The position numbers and the translations under genes are program-made. A stretch of DNA of 11,970 nt, taken from JAJZOM01 sp046703545 (GTDB lineage Archaea; Thermoplasmatota; Thermoplasmata; Thermoplasmatales; Thermoplasmataceae). The notes below the pieces were generated by a model. It worked only from the letters and a program-made list of their open reading frames with translations. It did no database searches and was not told the origin of the DNA. The DNA lies in contig JBJKSX010000016.1 of assembly GCA_046703545.1 (NCBI GenBank), forward strand, positions 1-11,970. Direction: 5' to 3'. Below are positions 6,651 to 11,970 of the stretch, one piece after another (positions within the stretch are counted from its first letter, which is position 1; each line of letters starts with the position of its first letter).

Positions 6651-7688
6651 TCACAGTGGTTCAATGGGCTTGAACCCAAAATCAAGGGGATCATTCTGGT
6701 CAACCACGTAGTTGGAGAATGCAGTTATGAAGCATCCCTTGTCAAGGGTAGTAATCACTGGTACGATTGCCATGTGGGGGCCCACCTCAACTTCTTTTCC
6801 CGCCGCACAGCCAAACTCAGTTCCTATTGCACTGATGAACTTTGCCTCTTCACCCAGGGCCACTTCTTTCTTTTCATAATACAGGTAGGCCAGATGTGCT
6901 GAGCTTCCCGTGCCGGAAGGGGACCTGTCAACAGAGACCCTGTCTTTGGTGCCAAACATCAGTGGCCCCAGAACTCTCTTGCCACGCCTGTTCTCATAGG
7001 AATGAAACCTCACTCCATACAGGCCATTGATGTCAGAAAAAAGTGGATGCCTTATGTTCTCACTGTCAACCTTTCCAATTATTTCCTTTGCAATGTCAAC
7101 AAGATCCTTCAGGTTATCTTGGCTGTATTCTATTCCAAGCTCATCCATGTCAACCATTGCATAAAAATTGCCCCCAAACACAATTGGGATCCTTATTTCT
7201 CCATATTTCTCAAGTTTCACGTACAAGTCTGCAAGTTTGAAAGAAGGGACATTTTCCAGTGAAACGTGATCCACTTCTCCATTGCCGTTCATGAAGACCG
7301 TTGCTGTGACCAGTCCCGCAGGAGTGTCAATCCTCACGTCGACTGATTCTTTCCCTTCTGTGTCGATCAGCTTACGCTGGACAGCAAGGCTGCTAAGGAA
7401 TATAGTTGCGTGGCCACACATGTCATGCCATCCTGATGGGTCCAGGTACACGGCCCCGAAATGAGCCCCTTCAGTCACGGGGTCCGTCACCACTACCCCA
7501 TATGAATTGCTGCCGGACCTGGGTTCATAAGTTAGGAGCTTCCTTATGTGGTCCAATTTCGTGGAACAGTAATCCCTTTTCTGCACCATATCATTTCCTG
7601 GCACGTGGGGCATAAACACAACTTTCACAGGCATTCCTGCATTATGGCCCTCAATGCATTCCAAATAATCGCTGAAAGAGATATCCAT
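6651..7688 (-). CDS. Proline racemase-superfamily enzyme with a Cys/Ser active-site pair
   Basis: The 345-residue product has the normal length for proline racemase, hydroxyproline epimerase and trans-3-hydroxyproline dehydratase. Seen from ATG 7688: N-terminal ECIEGHNAGMPVKVV (about 10-24) matching the family's ID-x-H-x-x-G start, the first catalytic motif HDMCGHAT with Cys91 and His93, FGGNFYAMVD (about 171-180), and the second catalytic motif DRSPSGTGSSA (254-264). Racemases and epimerases carry Cys in the second motif and dehydratases carry Thr; here it is Ser258, which is unusual, so the reaction is uncertain. The upstream 44 codons to 7820 look non-coding, and a TATA box lies 27 bases ahead of ATG 7688. 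The gene converges on the permease, and an Lrp gene and a possible racemase/aminotransferase are nearby. A role in imino- or D-amino-acid catabolism is inferred. Confidence 0.9.
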   Translation of the reverse strand: MDISFSDYLECIEGHNAGMPVKVVFMPHVPGNDMVQKRDYCSTKLDHIRKLLTYEPRSGSNSYGVVVTDPVTEGAHFGAVYLDPSGWHDMCGHATIFLSSLAVQRKLIDTEGKESVDVRIDTPAGLVTATVFMNGNGEVDHVSLENVPSFKLADLYVKLEKYGEIRIPIVFGGNFYAMVDMDELGIEYSQDNLKDLVDIAKEIIGKVDSENIRHPLFSDINGLYGVRFHSYENRRGKRVLGPLMFGTKDRVSVDRSPSGTGSSAHLAYLYYEKKEVALGEEAKFISAIGTEFGCAAGKEVEVGPHMAIVPVITTLDKGCFITAFSNYVVDQNDPLDFGFKPIEPL

Positions 7689-7710
7689 GGAACTTGATCG
7701 GGAGATGTGT

Positions 7711-7720
7711 GTTATAGTTT
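7711..7720 (-). promoter_or_regulatory. Candidate TATA box of the proline racemase-like gene
   Basis: The minus strand reads AAACTATAAC, centred about 27 bases ahead of the ATG at 7688. This is the main reason to reject the longer frame that starts at 7820. It also separates this gene's transcript from the kinase operon upstream. Confidence 0.55.
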
Positions 7721-7731
7721 TAGACACATTT

Positions 7732-7737
7732 TGCCAA
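7732..7737 (-). promoter_or_regulatory. TTGGCA element ahead of the proline racemase-like TATA box
   Basis: The minus strand reads TTGGCA at -49 to -44 from the ATG at 7688, about 11 bases ahead of the TATA box. It is the same word and orientation as in front of the lrp-type gene. A shared regulator site is inferred. Confidence 0.3.
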
Positions 7738-7872
7738 CTGCATGGAAGTATATCCTCCATCAATTTGCAGAAAGAATCTATTCCAGAACGTTTTTTGGAA
7801 AGAAGGAAGTCTTGCAACACGTATTGGAAATGAAAAGAAGACCCGTGTCTCGCCCACAGTGAAGACTAAGCC

Positions 7873-8586
7873 TCAGTGGTTGGACAGGAATTCCCTGATT
7901 CTACCTTCCAGATCCGCATTCACTTCCTCTATGGGCCTGTTCCCGTCAATTGGGGTAAGCCTGTAGGTCTTTTCCATTTTCTTGAATTCCTGGGCTATCT
8001 TCCTCTGATATATTATGAAGGATTCATAGAGGTCCTTTCCCATGGACATGTCTGCGCCCGTTTCGTAGTAGTCGAGGCCTGAGTATTTCTGGAAGATTCT
8101 ATGGAATAGGGCTTCAGGTTCCACATCCAGATAGAATACAAGATCCGGGACTATGGCAAACCCAAATAAGTCCCTGGACCACTTCCTGTTGATGCCCCGT
8201 ACGACGTTTCTCGCAATGAGCGTGTAAATATAACGGTCCGCCAGAACTATGTGGCCGGCTTCAAGGGAAGGGATGATGAGATGTTCAAGCCTGTCCGCAA
8301 AGTCAGCAGCGTAGAAAAGCTCAAGTGTCTTGTGCCCCAGCGTCAGGTTCTTCTTTGCAGATTTTATCCCGTCTCCTATGAAATTCGAGCGCTTCAGGCC
8401 GGTTGTGACAACAGAATGCCCCTCGGATTCCAGTTTGTTCTTGATGAGTTCCACCTGGGTGCTTCTCCCGGAGCCATCGGGCCCCTCGATCACAATTAGC
8501 CTGCCTCTGGAGATTGCATTTCCCAGATAGGGTATGCCATCCCCATAGAATTTCAGCGATTCACTGTGATTTCCCCGGGTGATCAT
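7873..8586 (-). CDS. Thymidylate kinase-like P-loop kinase, copy B, with Arg in place of the Walker A Lys
   Basis: The 237-residue protein has the thymidylate-kinase fold but looks altered. The P-loop reads GPDGSGRST (35-43), so Arg41 replaces the normally invariant Lys; the codon is AGA. The DR-Y motif VLADRYIYT is at 114-122. The lid region differs from usual dTMP kinases: it reads DYYETGADMSMGKDLYESF (172-190). Aligned by eye to the TMK consensus, the dTMP-contacting Arg of 'AADR' is Phe95, and the thymine-contacting Tyr-Gln of 'AYQG' is Arg126-Asn127. It is a clear paralogue of the gene before it, sharing about half of the residues over the core. Its ATG overlaps that gene's stop (ATGA), with AAGGAG eight bases ahead. 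It is the last gene of the operon. It may be a regulatory or altered-substrate partner of the upstream kinase. Confidence 0.85.
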   Translation of the reverse strand: MITRGNHSESLKFYGDGIPYLGNAISRGRLIVIEGPDGSGRSTQVELIKNKLESEGHSVVTTGLKRSNFIGDGIKSAKKNLTLGHKTLELFYAADFADRLEHLIIPSLEAGHIVLADRYIYTLIARNVVRGINRKWSRDLFGFAIVPDLVFYLDVEPEALFHRIFQKYSGLDYYETGADMSMGKDLYESFIIYQRKIAQEFKKMEKTYRLTPIDGNRPIEEVNADLEGRIREFLSNH

Positions 8587-9344
8587 GATCTCAACTCCTT
8601 TGCGGCTGCAGAGGCCACATCTTCAGGAAGAAGCCCAAGGACCTTCTGCCTCATCTGCTTCTGCTGGACTTCTATGCTCAATGACCCATTCATCATCTGA
8701 AAGTTCTCTTTCCTGGCCATGCTCTTGTATTCCTTGATAATTCGGGCCTGGAAAATCTTGTAGCTTTCGTAAATGTCATTGCTCAGGTTCAGGTCCATTC
8801 CTGCTTCATGGTACTTTATCTTGGACCTGCCGGTCAGTATTCTCCCTACCGACACATCCAGAGGGACGTCAAAGTAAAAGGTCACATCCGGCTTCATGGC
8901 GAAACTGTACATCTTCCGTACCCAGCTTGGGTTGCATCCCCTCACGGAATCCCTGGCATATGCAGTGAATATGTACCTGTCAGCAAGCACGAAGTAGCCT
9001 GCCTTCAGGAGAGGATATATGTTTCTTTCATACCTGTCCGCAAAATCCGTCGCGTGCAGCAGGCTGAATGTTGTGGGCGTCAGCAGATTTTTTTTCTTCC
9101 CCTTGGAGGTGATCTTCTTAACCAGCTCCGAAGAGTTCCAGTCGGTGTTGAATACACGAAGCCCAAGGTGCCTCAGCCAAACTCCCAGAAGGCGCAGTTG
9201 AGTAGATTTGCCTGATCCGTCGATTCCCTCCACCACAATCAGCTTTCCAGGCAGGCCTTGCCTTTTGCTTTCCTCCGTGGTTCCTGCCTCCAGATTATCT
9301 GCACCGGCATTTGAATCAGTCTCAGCATATTCATTTTCAGTCAT
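8583..9344 (-). CDS. Thymidylate kinase-like P-loop kinase, copy A
   Basis: The 253-residue protein has an intact P-loop GIDGSGKST (40-48), a DR-Y motif VLADRYIFT (119-127), and a lid and C-terminal region with YHEAGMDLNLSNDIYESY (178-195). Database tools would call it dTMP kinase, which makes dTDP from dTMP. However, the canonical 'AADR' Arg is Phe101 (ATDFADR), and the Tyr-Gln pair of 'AYQG' is Arg131-Asp132, so dTMP may not be its substrate. Residues 1-30 are an acidic, probably disordered tail (TENEYAETDSNAG…) absent from ordinary TMKs of about 205-215 residues. ATG 9344 was chosen because GGGAG lies seven bases ahead. A frame reaching GTG 9389 or ATG 9386 has no such site. It follows ppx by 48 bases and overlaps copy B. 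A kinase role in polyphosphate or nucleotide metabolism is inferred. Confidence 0.87.
   Translation of the reverse strand: MTENEYAETDSNAGADNLEAGTTEESKRQGLPGKLIVVEGIDGSGKSTQLRLLGVWLRHLGLRVFNTDWNSSELVKKITSKGKKKNLLTPTTFSLLHATDFADRYERNIYPLLKAGYFVLADRYIFTAYARDSVRGCNPSWVRKMYSFAMKPDVTFYFDVPLDVSVGRILTGRSKIKYHEAGMDLNLSNDIYESYKIFQARIIKEYKSMARKENFQMMNGSLSIEVQQKQMRQKVLGLLPEDVASAAAKELRS
8595..8600 (-). promoter_or_regulatory. Shine-Dalgarno of kinase copy B
   Basis: AAGGAG on the minus strand, eight bases ahead of the ATG at 8586, lies inside the end of kinase copy A. It fixes the start of copy B and supports translation of both from one mRNA. Confidence 0.6.
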
Positions 9345-9351
9345 AGGTTCT

Positions 9352-9356
9352 CTCCC
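9352..9356 (-). promoter_or_regulatory. Shine-Dalgarno deciding the start of kinase copy A
   Basis: GGGAG on the minus strand, seven bases ahead of the ATG at 9344. It argues for the shorter protein rather than the frame extended to 9386 or 9389, and for an operon-internal, leadered mode of translation. Confidence 0.6.
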
Positions 9357-9392
9357 TTCTATAGTTACAAATGAAAATTGTCTCATCACATT

Positions 9393-10889
9393 TCACGAAA
9401 ACTCGGCCTCCACTTTCATGCCCGATGAGTTTTCAAGCTCCCCCAAAATTCTCTTGAACATAAGCTCCGGGAAACTCTTCCTGGCTCCCGCCTTGACAGC
9501 GACTCTCAAAGCGCCGTCTGTTTTCACAATTCTGGCCTTCGAACCACTTGTGCGGAGAATTTCCGCAAGCCGTATTATGTATCCCATCTTGTTTATGGAT
9601 TTCCTGTCAACCTCTTCAATAAGCATGGAGTATCTTTCCTGGAGCCACTTTGACATCCTTGGCGCCTTTGCCCTTACCATGGCTATGCCCTCAACTATCT
9701 GGTCGGTGTGGCTGAGTTTGCTGTCCTGGCTGATCACAGAGTAAAACAGGGTCTCCGGCCTCGTTGCCAGATATAGATTCATGTAGTTTCCAATGGCTTC
9801 ATCCAGTATATCTTTCTCCCATGGGGTTATGAATCCGGCAGCCTCCATTGATGCAACAACCTCATCTCCCGGGCCGGTCATGTCCACCATTCCAAGTGCC
9901 GCCTCCGCGTCTTTGATTTGGTACTCTCCGGCAGTGAATGTCCTGGGGTCCCTGAGATACTCGGTGAGGATGCCATCCCTGAGGCCGTGGGAACTGACAA
10001 CTATATTCTCGAATCCCAATTTTTGCATCAGCATGCTTATGACAATTGATCCGGCCGTTACGCTCTGTGCTCTTCCCTTTCCGAATGCATTCATCTTGGC
10101 GATCCTCTCCACCTTTGTGTCAAGAAGCAACCTGTGTATTTCATCAAGAGATTTCCTGCTCATCTCGTAATTGTGCATTTTGTAGAGCGGATAATTCCTG
10201 TTCCACTGGTCAAATCTTGCCAGTGCCCTCAGGGTTCCACCAACACCCAACAGAATGGGATTGCCATTTATTCCCAGGCCTTTCCTGTCAGGCAAAAGGG
10301 ATGATAATTTTCCCACCATCTTCTGGTAATCTTTTGGGCTTGTATCCCTGCCCTTTATCCTGTATTGATCAGACATCTTCAGGGCACCTAAAGGAAGGGA
10401 AAGCACCTTCCTGATTTTGTGGCCTTCAGAATAAACTATTTCAAGGGAGCCTCCCCCAAGGTCGAAGAAAACCATGTCCGGATGGCTGGTCCCCCTGGCG
10501 CCTCCAACATATGAAAATAGGGCTTCCTCATCCTGTGTCAGGACCCGGAAGTCCACACCAGTGTTGGATCTCGACTTCTCCAAGAATTCATCCCTGTTTG
10601 TTGCATCCCTCACGGCTGCCGTTGCCACTGCGAGGACATTATGGACCTTTTCCATCCTGTTTACCTCGCTGAAAACCTTCAGTTCATTTATGGTTTCATC
10701 CATTCTGGACTGGTCCAGGAATCCATTCTTGCTAAGCCCTTCCCCAATTCTGGTTATTTTGCTGATCTGGTTGTACGCACGGTAAGTGCCATCATAACGC
10801 ACTTCGTAGCTGACCATTTTCAGGGAATTGTGCCCCAGGTCAATGACCGAAATCTTTCTCCAGGTATTGGGGAGTATCACTGTATCCAC
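9393..10889 (-). CDS. ppx: Exopolyphosphatase, Ppx/GppA family
   Basis: The 498-residue protein belongs to the ASKHA-fold phosphatases that remove terminal phosphate from polyphosphate (Ppx) or convert pppGpp (GppA); in archaea the polyphosphate role is the likelier one. Motifs in order: first phosphate loop VIDLGHNSLKM (15-25), VATAAVRDATN (88-98), the catalytic-Glu region LTQDEEALFSYVGG (117-130), second phosphate loop FFDLGGGSLEIV (141-152), GVGGTLRALARF, and the SSHGLRDGIL motif closing the phosphatase core. The C-terminal 170 residues resemble the helical HD-like domain of long Ppx proteins. The start is uncertain: GTG at 10889 is the first possible after a stop, and a GTG at 10880 is another option. 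No good Shine-Dalgarno is at the right distance. It lies 26 bases after sixA and 48 before the first kinase, in one operon. Confidence 0.92.
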   Translation of the reverse strand: MDTVILPNTWRKISVIDLGHNSLKMVSYEVRYDGTYRAYNQISKITRIGEGLSKNGFLDQSRMDETINELKVFSEVNRMEKVHNVLAVATAAVRDATNRDEFLEKSRSNTGVDFRVLTQDEEALFSYVGGARGTSHPDMVFFDLGGGSLEIVYSEGHKIRKVLSLPLGALKMSDQYRIKGRDTSPKDYQKMVGKLSSLLPDRKGLGINGNPILLGVGGTLRALARFDQWNRNYPLYKMHNYEMSRKSLDEIHRLLLDTKVERIAKMNAFGKGRAQSVTAGSIVISMLMQKLGFENIVVSSHGLRDGILTEYLRDPRTFTAGEYQIKDAEAALGMVDMTGPGDEVVASMEAAGFITPWEKDILDEAIGNYMNLYLATRPETLFYSVISQDSKLSHTDQIVEGIAMVRAKAPRMSKWLQERYSMLIEEVDRKSINKMGYIIRLAEILRTSGSKARIVKTDGALRVAVKAGARKSFPELMFKRILGELENSSGMKVEAEFS

Positions 10890-10915
10890 ATTGGGAACTT
10901 GTACTTATTTGCCCC

Positions 10916-11413
10916 TCATGCCAGCTTTTTCATCAATTTTGGAGTTAGAAGCCAATTCAGCCTACCGGAAAGCTTGGGTGAAACAGAATCTAATGATAAC
11001 TTTGCCATGCCAGCTTTCTTCAGCACTATCCTTGAGGTCTTCTTTCCCGACACCAGTTCACTTATAAGCCCGCTCAAAAAAGGTTCATGGCCAATGAGCA
11101 TGACCGCAGAGCCAGGGTTCATTTTCTCAAGGCGGCCAATAAGGGATATTCTATCACCATCGGGCCTCAACTCTTCCCAGATTTCAAGCTTCTTGGCTGC
11201 ACCAAGCTCCTCTGCCACTAGCCTGGCGCCATCAAGGGCGCGTGGAAGTGGACTGCTTGCCACAAGTTCGGGTCTGATCTTCATGGATTTGAGCACCTTG
11301 GCCGCCCTCAATATGTCCTTCTTTCCGGTTTCAGTCAGTTCACGCATATCGTCTTCCGCTGGGATTTCCATCCTGGTCCCTGCTTCGCCATGCCTCAATA
11401 GGATTAGATTCAA
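10916..11413 (-). CDS. sixA: SixA-type histidine phosphatase (phosphoglycerate mutase-like fold)
   Basis: The 165-residue length fits SixA (161 in E. coli), a single-domain phosphohistidine phosphatase. The phosphorylated His is His8 in LILLRHGEAG. The Arg-bearing second motif is VASSPLPRAL (51-60, Arg58), the acidic-loop region is EELRPDGD (80-87), and the second catalytic His is His109 in LIGHEPFLSGL. It has no signal peptide and should be cytosolic. It is the first gene of the operon with ppx and two TMK-like kinases. SixA-like, Ppx and polyphosphate-binding CHAD proteins are often neighbours, so the real substrate could be a phosphoprotein, polyphosphate or another phosphate ester. The start is a TTG at 11413 with a weak GGTG five bases ahead. 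No ATG or GTG gives the RHG motif its usual place near the N-terminus. Confidence 0.88.
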   Translation of the reverse strand: MNLILLRHGEAGTRMEIPAEDDMRELTETGKKDILRAAKVLKSMKIRPELVASSPLPRALDGARLVAEELGAAKKLEIWEELRPDGDRISLIGRLEKMNPGSAVMLIGHEPFLSGLISELVSGKKTSRIVLKKAGMAKLSLDSVSPKLSGRLNWLLTPKLMKKLA

Positions 11414-11733
11414 GCCAACACCCTGTAAAAATGCAACTTTGTCCGGGCTTATAAACCTTGTTTTTCATCGTTCCGCGGGCATAAATGGATTGAAAGGCCT
11501 ACGGGAAGCACAGCAATATCAGCCCCGAGAGACTGTCAAAAATATTGCGCAGCCAATTGGTTCTGAGGTATGTGAAACTTTGAGCTGGATATTTCCCCTT
11601 AGGGATGAAAGACCCAAGGACAAACAGAAAGATCAATGGGCCCTGTCAGAACAACCTGTATCAAGTTCGACAAGTGGGGCGCTAAATTAAGCAGGGAGTG
11701 ACTCTGTTGCCTGAGCCCTTAAATTTGGAGCCC
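11414..11733. other. 320-base region with no recognised gene
   Basis: It lies between sixA and the partial gene at the right edge. It holds the sixA TATA box near 11448-11457. A plus-strand frame stays open from the sixA antisense side to a TAA at 11688-11690. Its gap portion would encode a Gln/Arg/Glu-rich segment (GLKGLREAQQYQPRETV…) but has no ATG and no convincing start. No tRNA cloverleaf, box C/D pair, SRP or RNase P core was recognised. GAGCCC appears twice near 11713 and 11729. Confidence 0.4.
11448..11457 (-). promoter_or_regulatory. Candidate TATA box of the sixA-ppx-kinase operon
   Basis: The minus strand reads GGTTTATAAG, centred about 40 bases ahead of the TTG at 11413. With the usual spacing of about 26 bases to the transcription start, the mRNA would have a leader of about 13 bases containing GGGTG, enough for a weak ribosome-binding site. 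This is unlike the leaderless pattern of the other genes here. Confidence 0.45.
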
Positions 11734-11970
11734 CTAGGCGAAGCCATCTTTGAATGTCCAGTCTCCATACTCGTCTCTGATTTCCTTAGAAAGTTCTATC
11801 CATCTGGATTCAGGAACAGTCTCTGGTTTCTCAATGGAGGTCACCTGTCCATCAGTCAGGGAATATCCCCACCTGAACCCTAGGATTGGGGCAATCATTT
11901 TCTTTCCATTCTGATCCGCCTGTTTCAATGGTGACAGAAAGGAATAGGCGATCCAGTCCATTGACAATCC
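11734..11970 (-). CDS. C-terminal part of an unidentified protein, running off the right edge
   Basis: The minus-strand frame is open to the last base and ends at a TAG at 11734-11736. At least 78 residues are visible; a TTG at 11967 and an ATG at 11961 are in frame, but the frame continues beyond, so the start is probably outside the window. The visible part is soluble-looking, with many aromatic residues in its first half (DWIAYSFLSPL, GFRWGYSL) and an acidic, Glu/Trp-containing end (SRWIELSKEIRDEYGDWTF). No motif or family was recognised. If the ATG at 11961 is the real start, it would be a small complete protein of 75 residues. It points the same way as sixA but is 320 bases away, so a shared transcript is unlikely. 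Confidence 0.5.
   Translation of the reverse strand, partial: GLSMDWIAYSFLSPLKQADQNGKKMIAPILGFRWGYSLTDGQVTSIEKPETVPESRWIELSKEIRDEYGDWTFKDGFA

Noticed and set aside
7689..7820. N-terminal extension of the proline racemase-like protein
   Set aside because: The 44 residues do not resemble the family, and the region holds a TATA box and a TGGCA element for the ATG at 7688.
8583..9344. Calling copy A a PPK2 polyphosphate kinase outright
   Set aside because: The P-loop and DR-Y motif are of TMK type, not the PPK2 type with its own Walker A and DR-S/W-YNR pattern. The polyphosphate role is left as a hypothesis.
9208..10170. Plus-strand frames opposite kinase copy A and ppx
   Set aside because: Ser/Pro-rich antisense shadows of strongly supported minus-strand genes, with no motif of their own.
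11655..11680. AGTTCGACAAG resembling a tRNA T-loop
   Set aside because: No pairing stem on either side and no cloverleaf around it.
10641..11690. Long plus-strand open frame of 349 codons opposite ppx and sixA
   Set aside because: For most of its length it is antisense to two genes with clear catalytic motifs, and its translation is Ser/Pro/Phe-rich, as is typical of antisense frames. Only the gap part is kept as a low-interest note.

Overview
The window looks like chromosomal DNA of a thermoacidophilic archaeon of the Thermoplasmata, close to the order Thermoplasmatales. The reasons are: A/T-rich TATA-like boxes about 23-30 bases ahead of the start codons of stand-alone genes, which leaves little or no 5' leader; good Shine-Dalgarno sequences only inside an operon; frequent AGG/AGA arginine and ATA isoleucine codons; and a gene set of archaeal type. 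No rRNA, tRNA, CRISPR array, insertion sequence or replication origin was recognised. The genus cannot be fixed from the sequence alone.

Left part (1-2881). The C-terminal end of an Asn/Tyr/Thr-rich, probably cell-surface protein runs in from the left edge. It converges on a RimJ/RimL-type N-acetyltransferase. That gene is divergent from a flavin-nucleotide-binding protein of the pyridoxamine-phosphate-oxidase-like fold. A 311-residue protein of unknown function follows, with its own TATA box.

Middle part (2941-7688): an apparent amino-acid module. A class-III PLP aminotransferase, similar to the archaeal GABA/ornithine aminotransferase and amino-acid racemase group, is divergent from an Lrp/AsnC regulator. 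Downstream lie a 12-helix APC-type amino-acid permease and, convergent with it, a proline racemase-superfamily enzyme. The enzyme has an unusual Cys/Ser active-site pair. Three of these genes carry a TGGCA element on the coding strand just ahead of the TATA box, and a perfect palindrome containing the same word lies between the regulator and the permease. Local Lrp control of uptake and racemisation/catabolism of an amino or imino acid is a reasonable hypothesis. A hairpin followed by eight T separates the permease from the racemase.

Right part (7873-11413): a four-gene minus-strand operon, in transcription order a SixA-type histidine phosphatase, a Ppx/GppA exopolyphosphatase, and two paralogous thymidylate-kinase-like P-loop kinases. 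Intergenic gaps are 26 and 48 bases, followed by an ATGA overlap. By eye, both kinases lack the residues that canonical dTMP kinases use to hold dTMP, and the second one also has Arg in place of the Walker A Lys. Together with the phosphatase neighbours this suggests that the pair works in polyphosphate or phosphoryl-transfer metabolism rather than dTTP synthesis. This is the best candidate in the window for an under-described system. The right edge holds a 320-base gap without a recognised gene and the C-terminal part of an unidentified protein.
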